A stretch of 64,000 nucleotides of DNA from DATJNI01 sp035508275 (GTDB lineage: Bacteria; Patescibacteriota; Saccharimonadia; Saccharimonadales; UBA4665), in the NCBI GenBank assembly GCA_035508275.1, contig DATJNI010000007.1:62001-126000 (forward strand), in the 5' to 3' direction. The position numbers and the translations under genes are program-made. The notes beneath the pieces were generated by a model. The model was not told the DNA's origin, made no database searches, and saw only the letters and a program-made list of their open reading frames with translations. Shown here piece after piece: positions 34,387 to 42,052 of the stretch. Position 1 is the first letter of the stretch; each line of letters starts with the position of its first letter.

Positions 34387-34421
34387 ATTGTTGGCCAGCA
34401 TACAAGCAAGCATGAGTATAT

Positions 34422-34498
34422 TGGTACCCCGGGAGGGATTCGAACCCCCGACCTTGAGCTTAGAAGTCTCCTGCTCTATCCAACTGAGCTACCGGGGC
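34422..34498 (-). tRNA. tRNA-Arg(TCT), CCA encoded, weak anticodon stem
   Basis: Acceptor GCCCCGG/CCGGGGT, D arm GCTC/GAGC, T arm with TTCGAAT, discriminator A and CCA. The loop CTTCTAA gives anticodon TCT. The anticodon stem GGAGA/GCTCA has only three central pairs with mismatches at both ends. Confidence 0.85.
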
Positions 34499-34507
34499 AT
34501 GGGTAAA

Positions 34508-34582
34508 TGGTGCGGGTGGCGGGAATCGAACCCGCAACTCTTGCTTGGAAGGCAAACGTGAGAGCCGTTTCACTACACCCGC
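34508..34582 (-). tRNA. tRNA-Gly(TCC), CCA encoded
   Basis: Acceptor GCGGGTG/CACCCGC, anticodon stem TTTGC/GCAAG around CTTCCAA (anticodon TCC), T arm with TTCGATT, discriminator A, CCA. Nine bases upstream of tRNA-Arg(TCT) on the same strand. Confidence 0.93.
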
Positions 34583-34623
34583 GTTCTTATCTGTTCTAAC
34601 GGGTGAGATTATACCACAAATGG

Positions 34624-36147
34624 TTAGATGTCGTGGAGGACGTTGATCTTTGCACCAAGGCTATTTAGTCTGTCTGCTAAGTCCTCGTAACCTCTGTTAA
34701 TGGTGTAAACGTTTCTAAGAATAGATTGGCCGGGTGCAGCTAGCATGCCAATTAGAAGCATAACTGCTGGTCTAATGCCGGATGGGCAGACAAGGTCAGC
34801 CGGTTTAAATTTGGTTGGTCCTTCTATATATATTCTATGAGGATCAGCCAGTTCCAGATTTACACCTATCTTTTTCATTTCCGTGTACATAAGTGCTCTG
34901 TCTTCATAGACCCAGTCGTGAATTAGAGTTCTGCCTTTAGCAACAGCGGCAATTGGAACAAAGTACGGCAAGTGGTCAATGTTAAGTCCAGGGAAAATAT
35001 TGGGATGGATCTTTTCTTTAGGAGCTACAAGTGTGCCATTGTGCTTATGTATGGTTATGTCAGTCAGATCGGTAAAGCCGTTATCTGCTTTGTAATATTC
35101 ACTTAACTTATACTTAAGGCCCATTTTTTCTAGTTTGAGTAGTTCTAGTTCGAGAAATTCTATGGGTGCTCTTCTAATAGTTATTGTTGAGTCGGTAGTA
35201 ATAGCTGCGGAAATGAAGGTCATGGCTTCAATTGGGTCTTCACTCGGAGAATATGTCACATTTTTCTTAATGTTCTTAAGGCCCGTGACAGTTAGGGTAC
35301 TGGTGCCGATCCCTTCAATTTTTACCCCTAGTTTTTGTAAGTAATAGCAGAGGTCTTGGACCATGTAGTTCGCGCTGGCCATCTTAATAACTGTCCTAGC
35401 TGGTGTGGCTGCAGCAGCCATTAGAATGTTTTCGGTAGTAGTGTCGCCAGATTCATAAAGAACTACTGCGCGAGCCGGGATTTTAGGTTGGGACTTTATT
35501 TCGTAGTGACCGGATTGAGTTTGGACACTAACTCCAAACTCTTCTAGGCCGTATAAGTGAGGTAGAACCGTTCTTCTACCTAGGTCGCAGCCGCCGGCGT
35601 AAGGGATTTTAAATTCTCTTAGTTGATGTACGAGTGGCCCCATTAGCATGATAACGGAGCGTGTTTTTTTAGCAGCTTCTTTATTCATGCTAGTTAGGTC
35701 AAGTTTTGCAGGAGGTTTAATTTCTAGGTCGTTTGCGCCAACCCATTTAACCTGAACGCCAATGCTGGTTAGCACTTCGATAATACGGTTAACTTCCTCT
35801 ATTTTAGTAACGTTTTTTAGTCTGGTTGTACCTTTATTGAGTAAGCTTGCACAAAGCAAAGCAACGGTAGCATTTTTGGAAGTTTTAAGGGTAATCTCTC
35901 CTTTTAGTTCATGTCCGCCTTCAATTAGTAGACTAACTGCCCCGTTATTGAGGCTTATTAGGGGTTTGTTTAGCACATCGCTGACTCTACCTAAAGTTTC
36001 TAGACTTAGGTTTTGTCGACCATGCTCCATTCTATTAACGGCAGATTGGGAGGTATTTAGTCTGCGAGCAAACTCGGCTTGGGTAAGACCTTTGTCAACT
36101 CGTATTTGAGCAATAAGTTGACCGATCTTAGTGTTAGTGGAGGCCAT
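34624..36147 (-). CDS. murA: UDP-GlcNAc enolpyruvyl transferase fused to an N-terminal XRE-type HTH
   Basis: 507 residues, about 70 longer than usual MurA. Residues 8-62 are a classical XRE helix-turn-helix (LIAQIRVDKGLTQAEFARRL then SQSAVNRMEHGRQNLS). Residues 70-507 are MurA: KTSKNATVALLCA (Lys91), AGGCDLGRRTVLPHL with the catalytic Cys187, GLNIDHLPYFVP (Asp) and NVYTINRGYEDLADRL (Arg). It catalyses the first committed peptidoglycan step. The frame and promoter (TATTAT six bases before the ATG) show that the fusion is real, with no internal stop. The HTH may control expression of itself or other genes. Confidence 0.92.
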   Translation of the reverse strand: MASTNTKIGQLIAQIRVDKGLTQAEFARRLNTSQSAVNRMEHGRQNLSLETLGRVSDVLNKPLISLNNGAVSLLIEGGHELKGEITLKTSKNATVALLCASLLNKGTTRLKNVTKIEEVNRIIEVLTSIGVQVKWVGANDLEIKPPAKLDLTSMNKEAAKKTRSVIMLMGPLVHQLREFKIPYAGGCDLGRRTVLPHLYGLEEFGVSVQTQSGHYEIKSQPKIPARAVVLYESGDTTTENILMAAAATPARTVIKMASANYMVQDLCYYLQKLGVKIEGIGTSTLTVTGLKNIKKNVTYSPSEDPIEAMTFISAAITTDSTITIRRAPIEFLELELLKLEKMGLKYKLSEYYKADNGFTDLTDITIHKHNGTLVAPKEKIHPNIFPGLNIDHLPYFVPIAAVAKGRTLIHDWVYEDRALMYTEMKKIGVNLELADPHRIYIEGPTKFKPADLVCPSGIRPAVMLLIGMLAAPGQSILRNVYTINRGYEDLADRLNSLGAKINVLHDI

Positions 36148-36153
36148 AGGTGA

Positions 36154-36159
36154 ATAATA
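36154..36159 (-). promoter_or_regulatory. -10 hexamer TATTAT of murA, leaderless type
   Basis: TATTAT, six bases (TCACCT), then ATG 36147. The placement supports the full-length start that includes the HTH. Confidence 0.6.
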
Positions 36160-36257
36160 ATATCATAAGTGGTGTTTATTGGGCAATAACTTTATTTATT
36201 TTACTTTCTGATACAATTTAAGTGACAAAAGAGTTAACTACAACTAAGGACTAGCTT

Positions 36258-37538
36258 ATGAATGACACTGCTATTGCTGATTTAATTAAGGCCGAGGAAC
36301 AGAGACAAAGGGATGGTTTGGAGTTAATTCCTTCCGAGAACTATGTTAGCCGCGAGGTTTTGGATGCTATGGGTAGCGTGCTAACTAATAAGTATTCTGA
36401 GGGTTATCCGGGTAAACGCTACTACGGTGGTCAGGAAAATACCGATAAAGTTGAACAGCTGGCTATAGATAGGGCTAGGGAGCTGTTTAAGGCTGATCAT
36501 GCCAATGTCCAGCCACATTCTGGTGCACCAGCTAATGAGGCTGTCTATAGCGCTTGGTTGGAGCCAGGAGATAGTGTTCTAGCTATGGATCTGGGTCACG
36601 GCGGACATTTAACTCATGGTGCGCCAGTCACCCGCTCTGCTCATCTATATAACTTTGTTCGGTACAAGATGAAAGATGTTGAAACTGGCGAGATAGATTA
36701 TGCCGAGCTTAGAGAGTTAGCCAAAAAACATCAGCCTAAGATTATCCTAGCTGGCTTTAGTTCTTACCCAAGAGAACTAGACTATGCCAAGTTTGCTGAG
36801 ATCGGTAACGAAGTTGGAGCACTACTGATGGCGGATATGGCTCATATTGCTGGGCTAATAGCTGGGGGTGTAGCAGCTAATCCTTTCGATTACGGCTTTC
36901 ATGTTATTACTTGCACTACCCATAAGACTCTTAGAGGACCAAGAGGGGGTATGGTTCTAACTAAGGGGACTGTTTCGAATCCACTTAAGGCGCCTGAGAA
37001 AACGATCGAGAATATACCAACTCTTATAGACAGAGCTGTCTTCCCTGGTATGCAAGGTGGACCACATGAGCATATTATTGCTGCAAAAGCCGTAGCTTTT
37101 TATGAGGCGCTGCAGCCGGAGTTTAAGGAGTATGCCCAACAAATTGTTAAGAATGCTTCTGCTCTAGCCGAGGCTTTAAAAGCCTTAGGTTTTAAGTTAA
37201 TAACTAATGGCACTAGCAACCATCTTATGGTAGCCGATGTTTATTCTAGCTTTGGTTTGCACGGCGGTGAGGTGGAAGAAGCACTGGATAAAATCAACTT
37301 AACGCTTAATAAGAATGCTATCCCTGATGATCCCCTGCCACCTTTTAGGCCAAGCGGCGTAAGGCTTGGTACGCCAGCTATAACAACCAGAGGACTGAAA
37401 GAGCAAGATATGGAAAAAATAGCTAAGTGGATGAAACAAGCAGTCGATGCACGAAGTGATGAGCAGGCGCTAGCTAAACTAAGAGAAGAGGTTCGTTCTT
37501 ACGCCACTACCTTCCCTCTGCCTAGTGATAAAAAGTAA
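36258..37538 (+). CDS. glyA: Serine hydroxymethyltransferase
   Basis: 426 residues. PLP enzyme motifs: LIPSENYVS, YYGGQENTDKVE, NVQPHSGAPANEAV, MADMAHIAGL and the PLP lysine in THKTLRGPRGG. It converts serine and tetrahydrofolate to glycine and methylene-THF, feeding FolD. AAGGA lies upstream of the ATG and a TACAAT about 45 bases before it, so this gene has a normal leader. Its TAA stop directly abuts the stop of convergent murB. Confidence 0.97.
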   Translation: MNDTAIADLIKAEEQRQRDGLELIPSENYVSREVLDAMGSVLTNKYSEGYPGKRYYGGQENTDKVEQLAIDRARELFKADHANVQPHSGAPANEAVYSAWLEPGDSVLAMDLGHGGHLTHGAPVTRSAHLYNFVRYKMKDVETGEIDYAELRELAKKHQPKIILAGFSSYPRELDYAKFAEIGNEVGALLMADMAHIAGLIAGGVAANPFDYGFHVITCTTHKTLRGPRGGMVLTKGTVSNPLKAPEKTIENIPTLIDRAVFPGMQGGPHEHIIAAKAVAFYEALQPEFKEYAQQIVKNASALAEALKALGFKLITNGTSNHLMVADVYSSFGLHGGEVEEALDKINLTLNKNAIPDDPLPPFRPSGVRLGTPAITTRGLKEQDMEKIAKWMKQAVDARSDEQALAKLREEVRSYATTFPLPSDKK

Positions 37539-38567
37539 TTAGGGGAGTAGTTCTGGTTCTTGAATAAGGTCTATATCGAACTTTTCTTTGACGCTAGCTT
37601 TAATCTTGTCTCTAAATTTCAGTAGATCAGCCGTACTTTTGGCTGAGTCATTTACTAGTACTAGAGGTTGGGTTGGCCAGGTAGACATGCCGGTTTCTTC
37701 GTCGTGGTAATCTTTAAAGCCACACTGTTCTATTAGCCAGGCGGCAGATATTTTTACTTGGTTATCTTCCATTTGCCAGTTTGGTACCATTTCGTGGTCT
37801 TGTTTAATTAGTTGAAATTTGGTTTCATTTACTACGGGATTGGCAAAGAAAGAGCCACAGTTATGGACTTCACTGACTTTAGGAAGTTTAGCGTTTCTAA
37901 TGTTAATAACGGCTTCTCTGATTATTGCCGGCGTATATTCTTTTATGCCATGTTGATCGAGATAGTTAGCAAGGACTGTATAAAAAGGCGGACTAGGGTT
38001 GCCTTTAATAAGGTGGAGGGTGATGGTAGCTACCAGAAAGCGACCTTTATCTGTCGTTTTAAATCTGCTGGTTCGGTAGCCAAAGGCACAGTCACTGGCG
38101 GGAATCATTGACCAGTTGCCGCCTTGGGTATCTAGTACTTCTACAGTAGTTAGGGTTTGGGATATTTCCTGGCCATAGGCCCCAACGTTTTGGATAGGTG
38201 TAGCACCGGCTTTACCGGGTATTAGGCTTAGAGCTTCTATGCCGGTCAGGCCTAGCTCAACCGATCTTTCTACGACGCTGTCCCAGTTTTCACCTGCCCC
38301 GATAGTTATGTAGTAATTAGTTTCGTCCTCTTCAAACACTTCAAAGCCTTTAATACTGTTTACTATTAATAGCCCTTTGAAACCTTCGTCTTTCCATACA
38401 AGGTTGCTGCCACCACCAATACAGATAACTTTTAAGTTATTTTGATTGGCAAAAGCTAGAGCATCGGTTAGCTCATTTTTGGTTGTAACCTCAGTTAAAT
38501 GACTGGCTGTGCCACCCAAAGCCATTGTGGAATAGTTGCTTAGGGCAACGTTTTCTTTTACTTGCAT
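37539..38567 (-). CDS. murB: UDP-N-acetylenolpyruvoylglucosamine reductase
   Basis: 342 residues from ATG 38567. A longer frame to 38618 exists but the TATAAT six bases before 38567 argues for the shorter form. FAD-site motifs: NYSTMALGGTA, CIGGGSNLVW, SLIPGKAGATPIQNVGAYGQEI, SDCAFGYRTSRFK; NCGSFFANPVV holds the proton-donor Ser; the C-terminal E of LIQEPELL fits. Reduces UDP-GlcNAc-enolpyruvate to UDP-MurNAc. Confidence 0.95.
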   Translation of the reverse strand: MQVKENVALSNYSTMALGGTASHLTEVTTKNELTDALAFANQNNLKVICIGGGSNLVWKDEGFKGLLIVNSIKGFEVFEEDETNYYITIGAGENWDSVVERSVELGLTGIEALSLIPGKAGATPIQNVGAYGQEISQTLTTVEVLDTQGGNWSMIPASDCAFGYRTSRFKTTDKGRFLVATITLHLIKGNPSPPFYTVLANYLDQHGIKEYTPAIIREAVINIRNAKLPKVSEVHNCGSFFANPVVNETKFQLIKQDHEMVPNWQMEDNQVKISAAWLIEQCGFKDYHDEETGMSTWPTQPLVLVNDSAKSTADLLKFRDKIKASVKEKFDIDLIQEPELLP

Positions 38568-38573
38568 TATCTT

Positions 38574-38579
38574 ATTATA
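38574..38579 (-). promoter_or_regulatory. -10 hexamer TATAAT of murB, leaderless type
   Basis: TATAAT, six bases (AAGATA), then ATG 38567; it decides the start. Confidence 0.7.
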
Positions 38580-38642
38580 TACACTAATTGGCCTGACGCT
38601 TGTGCTTGCGGTGATCATAAGAGGTAGTTAAAATATAGGTAT

Positions 38643-39197
38643 ATGGCGAGTAACAGGCCTTTTCAATTACTTGGAGAGCATTTAAAGAACGTCCGTGAGG
38701 ACGCTAAAAGAAGTCTAGAGGAAGTCTCTGGGGCTATTGAGATTGATGAGAGCAGGCTAAAGCAGATTGAAGCCGGCATGGAAAGACCCAGTGAGGACAT
38801 AATGTTGCTACTTATTAATTACTTTAATATTGGCGACAGCGATGCTTACCATTTGTGGCGACTTGGTAAGTATAAAAGTGATATATCTGAGTTTTTGGAT
38901 GGGGCACAGGATATGGACGCTTTCAAAGACAGTTCCACCCACCCCATGATCATGCTGCTATCTATGGACGTTAGGACAATGTACTCTGACGGCATCGAAA
39001 TATCTTGGAATGAGGCTGGTTTTACCCTTAACTTTACTCAGTCCATGAAAAACGGTGACAAGAAACAGTCTGCTGTTGTAGCCAGAGTCGGCATGAGTGA
39101 AGTTCAGGCTCAGAACGTGCTAAAGACTTTAGAGAAAGCCCTACTTAGAGCCAAGTATGCAAATAAGAAGCTATTGCCACCTAGGACGGATAGCTAA
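38643..39197 (+). CDS. XRE-family HTH protein with DUF3467-like C-terminal domain
   Basis: 184 residues. An HTH (about 6-62: LGEHLKNVREDAKRSLEEVSG then DESRLKQIEAGMERPSEDI) is followed by a linker and a beta/alpha domain VARVGMSEVQAQNVLKTLEKAL, which resembles DUF3467. Probably a DNA-binding regulator; targets unknown. TAAAAT lies eight bases before the ATG. Divergent from murB. Confidence 0.75.
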   Translation: MASNRPFQLLGEHLKNVREDAKRSLEEVSGAIEIDESRLKQIEAGMERPSEDIMLLLINYFNIGDSDAYHLWRLGKYKSDISEFLDGAQDMDAFKDSSTHPMIMLLSMDVRTMYSDGIEISWNEAGFTLNFTQSMKNGDKKQSAVVARVGMSEVQAQNVLKTLEKALLRAKYANKKLLPPRTDS

Positions 39198-39289
39198 ATT
39201 CTTGTAACATTTATTACTGATCTAGGTCTAGCATAAGCATAGAATTGAAATCGTGCTTTTAAAAAATCAAGGAAAGAAATAAACATATT

Positions 39290-39382
39290 ATGACCACTGA
39301 GAAACTCCTCAAAGAACTGCAAGCCCTTGCTGTACACACTTCTACAAGTACAGTTCGACCGATTAAAGTGGTTAAGGGCTAG
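39290..39382 (+). CDS. Putative 30-residue peptide
   Basis: ATG to TAG, 30 codons, with AAGGAAAG upstream and TAGAAT about 45 bases upstream as a possible -10. The peptide begins MTTEKLLKEL and ends PIKVVKG. The coding sequence contains CTGTAC (39330-39335) and GTACAG (39348-39353), the same palindromic halves seen twice near 41.3-41.5 kb. Could be a peptide gene or an RNA with an incidental frame. No match recognised. Confidence 0.35.
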   Translation: MTTEKLLKELQALAVHTSTSTVRPIKVVKG

Positions 39383-39438
39383 ACTTTCCTTCCCTTCATA
39401 TAAGTAGTCTCATCTGTTAAAATACCCTGTGCTAATGC

Positions 39439-39515
39439 GCGCCCGTAGCTCAGCGGATTAGAGCGTCTGTCTTCGGAACAGAAAGTCGGGGGTTCGAATC
39501 CCTCCGGGCGTACCA
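39439..39515 (+). tRNA. tRNA-Arg(TCG), CCA encoded
   Basis: Acceptor GCGCCCG/CGGGCGT, anticodon stem TCTGT/ACAGA around CTTCGGA (anticodon TCG), T arm GGGGG/CCCTC, discriminator A, CCA. Confidence 0.94.
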
Positions 39516-39524
39516 ATACGGTTA

Positions 39525-40166
39525 TCATTCATTTTGTTCTAAAGCAATTTTCCCCAATTGCGAGAATACTAATTCGTGTACAGCATTAACCGATGGAGTA
39601 CAATCAATAACCTCCACATCAAATTTTTCAGCAAGCCAGTGGTAGCCTCTCGCTACTCTTTCAAAGAAAGATCTACCTTCTTTTTCAAACCAGTCACTTT
39701 CTGGACGAGCAAGACGTAATCTTTCCTCCTTTACCTCTATTGGCGCATCAAGGATAACTACTCCGTCGGGCATAAAGAAGTCCCCCATAGCTCTTTTTGA
39801 ACGCTCAATTATCATGTCAATATCCAAGCCTCTTCCAAAACCTTGATAAGCTACAGCTGAAAACCAGTTCCTATCGCTCAGAATAACCGAACCTTTTTTA
39901 ACATTTGGCTGAATAACCTGTGCGGCTAGTTCTCTTCGTACCACTGTGAATAAGTCAAATTCGGTTTCTGGAGTTTTACTAATTGAAGGGTCAATTATAA
40001 GACCTCTTATAGCTGTACCTATATCAGTACTCCCAGTATCTATAACGCCTATAACATCATCCCGGTGCGTTGAAAGTCTATCTAATAGTAAAGATTTCTG
40101 TGTCGTTTTGCCGACACCGTCTGAGCCTTCTATTACCAAATACTTTCCTAAGTGTGACTCACTCAT
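39525..40166 (-). CDS. tmk: Thymidylate kinase
   Basis: 213 residues. P-loop VIEGSDGVGKTTQKS, LSDRNWFSAVAYQGFGRGL (the DR motif; usual Tyr replaced), and LDAPIEVKEERLRLARPESDWFEKEG (lid region). It phosphorylates dTMP to dTDP. The tmk signature and size fit; a few residues differ from typical copies. Convergent with the tRNA-Arg gene on its 3' side. Confidence 0.9.
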   Translation of the reverse strand: MSESHLGKYLVIEGSDGVGKTTQKSLLLDRLSTHRDDVIGVIDTGSTDIGTAIRGLIIDPSISKTPETEFDLFTVVRRELAAQVIQPNVKKGSVILSDRNWFSAVAYQGFGRGLDIDMIIERSKRAMGDFFMPDGVVILDAPIEVKEERLRLARPESDWFEKEGRSFFERVARGYHWLAEKFDVEVIDCTPSVNAVHELVFSQLGKIALEQNE

Positions 40167-40239
40167 AACACTATGAAAGCATCATTTGAGCATTAGTCAA
40201 GTATATAATTGGGAGACCATCCCCTAACAGCAAGTAAGT

Positions 40240-40245
40240 TATAAT
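40240..40245 (+). promoter_or_regulatory. -10 hexamer TATAAT of the Ntn-hydrolase gene, leaderless type
   Basis: TATAAT, six bases (TTAGTC), then ATG 40252. Confidence 0.7.
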
Positions 40246-40251
40246 TTAGTC

Positions 40252-41037
40252 ATGTCTTTAGCGATTACAATAATTTCACCTGAGGGTATAGTGCTTGCAG
40301 CGGATAGTAGGCTTACCGTAACAATGAAAAATGAACTTGCAGACGGTAGCAAGACTGTAATCCCAAACTACTATGATAATGCGGTAAAAGTTCTCAACCT
40401 TACTAAGCCACATAATTATGTTGCTGCCACTACCTATGGTGCAGGCACAATAGGCCAGCGCACCGCACACAGTTATCTAAAAGAATTTCAGGCATCTTTA
40501 GGGAATAGACGTTTAGCTACAAAAACATTTGCTCAGAAATTGCTAGATTTTTATAAGAAGCAATGGGGTGAGGTAGAACATAGCGAAGATGAAGATAAGT
40601 TATATTTTCAAGTTGCAGGCATTGATGCAACGGAACTTTACGGAGAGGCTTACTTAGTCACGATACCCGATAGTACTTCGCCGCATACTTTAATAGAGAA
40701 GGGGTCTTTTTCACTTGCATGGGGCGGACAAACGGATACGGTTTATAGACTTGCGAAGGGATATGATGCGCTCATAGCCCAAGAGTTGAATGACTCTAAC
40801 TTATCAGAGGAAGATAAGCAAATGGTGCTACAAATATTGAATTCAAAGGAACTAAATTTACCAATACATCTTTATAGCTTGCAAGATTGCATTGACTTAG
40901 CAAGATTTTTAATAGACTCTACGGTTAAAGCTCAGTCATTATCAGTAGGTATTCGTGGCGTAGGTGGCTCAATAGATGTTGGATGCATTACGAGACACAA
41001 AGATTTTTGGTTTATTGCAAGAAAGGAGCTAAAATAA
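40252..41037 (+). CDS. Proteasome-beta-fold Ntn hydrolase-like protein
   Basis: 261 residues. The N-terminus SLAITIISPEGIVLAADSRLT matches the proteasome beta start: after Met removal Ser takes position 1, Gly position 11 and Asp position 17, exactly as in beta subunits (Thr1, Gly11, Asp17). A Lys in DNAVKVLNL could serve as Lys33, and GVGGSIDVG near the end fits the C-terminal region. This points to a self-contained peptidase or amidase with a Ser nucleophile. No ATPase partner is nearby; a 54-residue protein follows. Function unproven. Confidence 0.65.
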   Translation: MSLAITIISPEGIVLAADSRLTVTMKNELADGSKTVIPNYYDNAVKVLNLTKPHNYVAATTYGAGTIGQRTAHSYLKEFQASLGNRRLATKTFAQKLLDFYKKQWGEVEHSEDEDKLYFQVAGIDATELYGEAYLVTIPDSTSPHTLIEKGSFSLAWGGQTDTVYRLAKGYDALIAQELNDSNLSEEDKQMVLQILNSKELNLPIHLYSLQDCIDLARFLIDSTVKAQSLSVGIRGVGGSIDVGCITRHKDFWFIARKELK

Positions 41038-41039
41038 TT

Positions 41040-41204
41040 ATGATAATGAAAACATTTGTATCTTACAGTACGGGAAAAATAAAAACAATATCATCTGATG
41101 GAGATACTATAAGTGGAGTTTATACTTCCGATATAGGCAAAAAAAAATTTAAAAAATTGATTAAGAAAGCTTCACAGCCCGTTCCAAAAGAACAGGGCAA
41201 GTAG
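41040..41204 (+). CDS. Small basic protein downstream of the Ntn hydrolase
   Basis: 54 residues from ATG 41040, with AGGAG eleven bases upstream inside the end of the previous gene. A beta-like first half (TFVSYSTGKIKTISSDGDT) and a Lys-rich end (KKKFKKLIKKASQ). It starts two bases after the Ntn-hydrolase stop, so the two are co-transcribed. Could be a small substrate, inhibitor or adaptor; nothing known. Confidence 0.5.
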   Translation: MIMKTFVSYSTGKIKTISSDGDTISGVYTSDIGKKKFKKLIKKASQPVPKEQGK

Positions 41205-41266
41205 GTATACTTCTAAAGTTATAAGTTTTAATTTCTTAATCTATGTCGTAACAGAGATAGTGATGA

Positions 41267-41299
41267 TAAAATATATGTACAGGATTCAAGCCCCTGTAC
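41267..41299 (+). promoter_or_regulatory. TAAAAT -10 followed by a 5' hairpin
   Basis: TAAAAT at 41267-41272 would start a transcript near 41279. GTACAGG (41277-41283) pairs perfectly with CCTGTAC (41293-41299), so the RNA would begin with a hairpin ahead of the AGGAGG ribosome site of the 34-residue gene. Confidence 0.45.
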
Positions 41300-41326
41300 T
41301 ATAAAAACTAAAATAAAAGGAGGCGT

Positions 41327-41431
41327 ATGAAACGTCTTGAATATGGTAGTGGTATTTATTTACTAATGCCCGATACTGTAGTTGCAACTGTCGCTACAGT
41401 CTACCAGTCAATAGAAAAACCCGCTGGCTAG
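41327..41431 (+). CDS. Putative 34-residue peptide
   Basis: ATG 41327 has a strong AGGAGG five bases upstream. The peptide starts MKRLEYGSGIYLLMPD, has a hydrophobic middle (TVVATVATVYQS) and ends KPAG. The TAG stop lies in the loop of a terminator hairpin, so the whole transcript is about 160 bases: hairpin, ribosome site, peptide, terminator. This compact layout suggests a real regulatory or signalling peptide. No match recognised. Confidence 0.5.
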   Translation: MKRLEYGSGIYLLMPDTVVATVATVYQSIEKPAG

Positions 41432-41443
41432 AGCGGGATTTTC
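41420..41443 (+). terminator. Rho-independent terminator overlapping the small peptide stop
   Basis: CCCGCT, loop GGCTAG (contains the stop codon), AGCGGG, then ATTTTC. Confidence 0.75.
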
Positions 41444-41456
41444 AAGAGTGCGTTCA

Positions 41457-41486
41457 AGCCTGTACTACAACGCGATAGTACAGGCT
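41457..41486. repeat. Perfect ten-base inverted repeat AGCCTGTACT/AGTACAGGCT
   Basis: Ten matching pairs with a ten-base loop. It shares TTCAAGCC-TGTACT with the 5' hairpin at 41277-41300, so the two flank the 34-residue gene like a repeated element. No T run follows. Confidence 0.6.
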
Positions 41487-41499
41487 GGGCACGTTGATG

Positions 41500-41715
41500 T
41501 CAAGCTTCGGGCAAATCGCTATATTTTTGTCTTAACAAGTTCCAAAACTCATCGAATTTATTTTCAGCAAGCTGAATTTCTTTTTTCTCTTCGTCTGTCA
41601 GCTCTGTTTTTACTCCACGTATAATTTCATCCAATATCGCCCTTGATACTCTATCAGCGTCAGTATATTGTCTGTACGCAACAGTAATTTTTTGGTTTAG
41701 TTCTTTCATATCCAT
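41500..41715 (-). CDS. Small helical protein
   Basis: 71 residues, mostly charged helices (ELNQKITVAYRQY; EEKKEIQLAENKFDEFWNLLR). TATAAT lies seven bases before the ATG. The sequence has a chorismate-mutase-like helix look but no identifiable active-site residues. Unknown. Confidence 0.55.
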   Translation of the reverse strand: MDMKELNQKITVAYRQYTDADRVSRAILDEIIRGVKTELTDEEKKEIQLAENKFDEFWNLLRQKYSDLPEA

Positions 41716-41722
41716 ATCTAAA

Positions 41723-41728
41723 ATTATA
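41723..41728 (-). promoter_or_regulatory. -10 hexamer TATAAT, leaderless type
   Basis: TATAAT, seven bases, then ATG 41715. Confidence 0.6.
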
Positions 41729-41770
41729 CTCTAGCGGTGCTACAATTAAGACATAAATAAGGAGTGCTAT

Positions 41771-41908
41771 ATGGCTAGGTTTGAAATGTCAGGAGGGGCA
41801 AAGTTTTGGTATTACTTTATAAATATATTTACTTTTGCTTCCCTTTACTTTATTAAGGTAGCAGTTATGAAGGCATTTGAAGATATGCAGAATAAAGCCA
41901 GACACTAA
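41771..41908 (+). CDS. Putative 45-residue single-helix membrane protein
   Basis: ATG 41771 follows AAGGAG by seven bases. The peptide (MARFEMSGGAKFWYYF...) has one hydrophobic helix (about 11-33) between basic ends. Divergent from the small helical gene at 41500-41715. The good ribosome site and amphipathic design support it; function unknown. Confidence 0.5.
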   Translation: MARFEMSGGAKFWYYFINIFTFASLYFIKVAVMKAFEDMQNKARH

Positions 41909-42052
41909 CCTAAACTATTTACTTGCTTTTAGGGTATAGTCACCTATAATTGCCCGGCTATAAGCCCTTAAAGATTAATAAGTACTTTTGCGCCTATAAT
42001 GGTCATGGTTTATATGTTTAGTATTGATAGAATATAAAATAGAATTTGACTT

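Noticed and set aside
40983..41204. 73-codon start for the small gene after the Ntn hydrolase
   Set aside because: It would overlap the hydrolase by 55 bases and has no ribosome site; ATG 41040 with AGGAG fits better.
41220..41500. CRISPR-like repeat array around 41.3 kb
   Set aside because: There are only two or three related inverted repeats with irregular spacing and a small gene between; no regular spacers.
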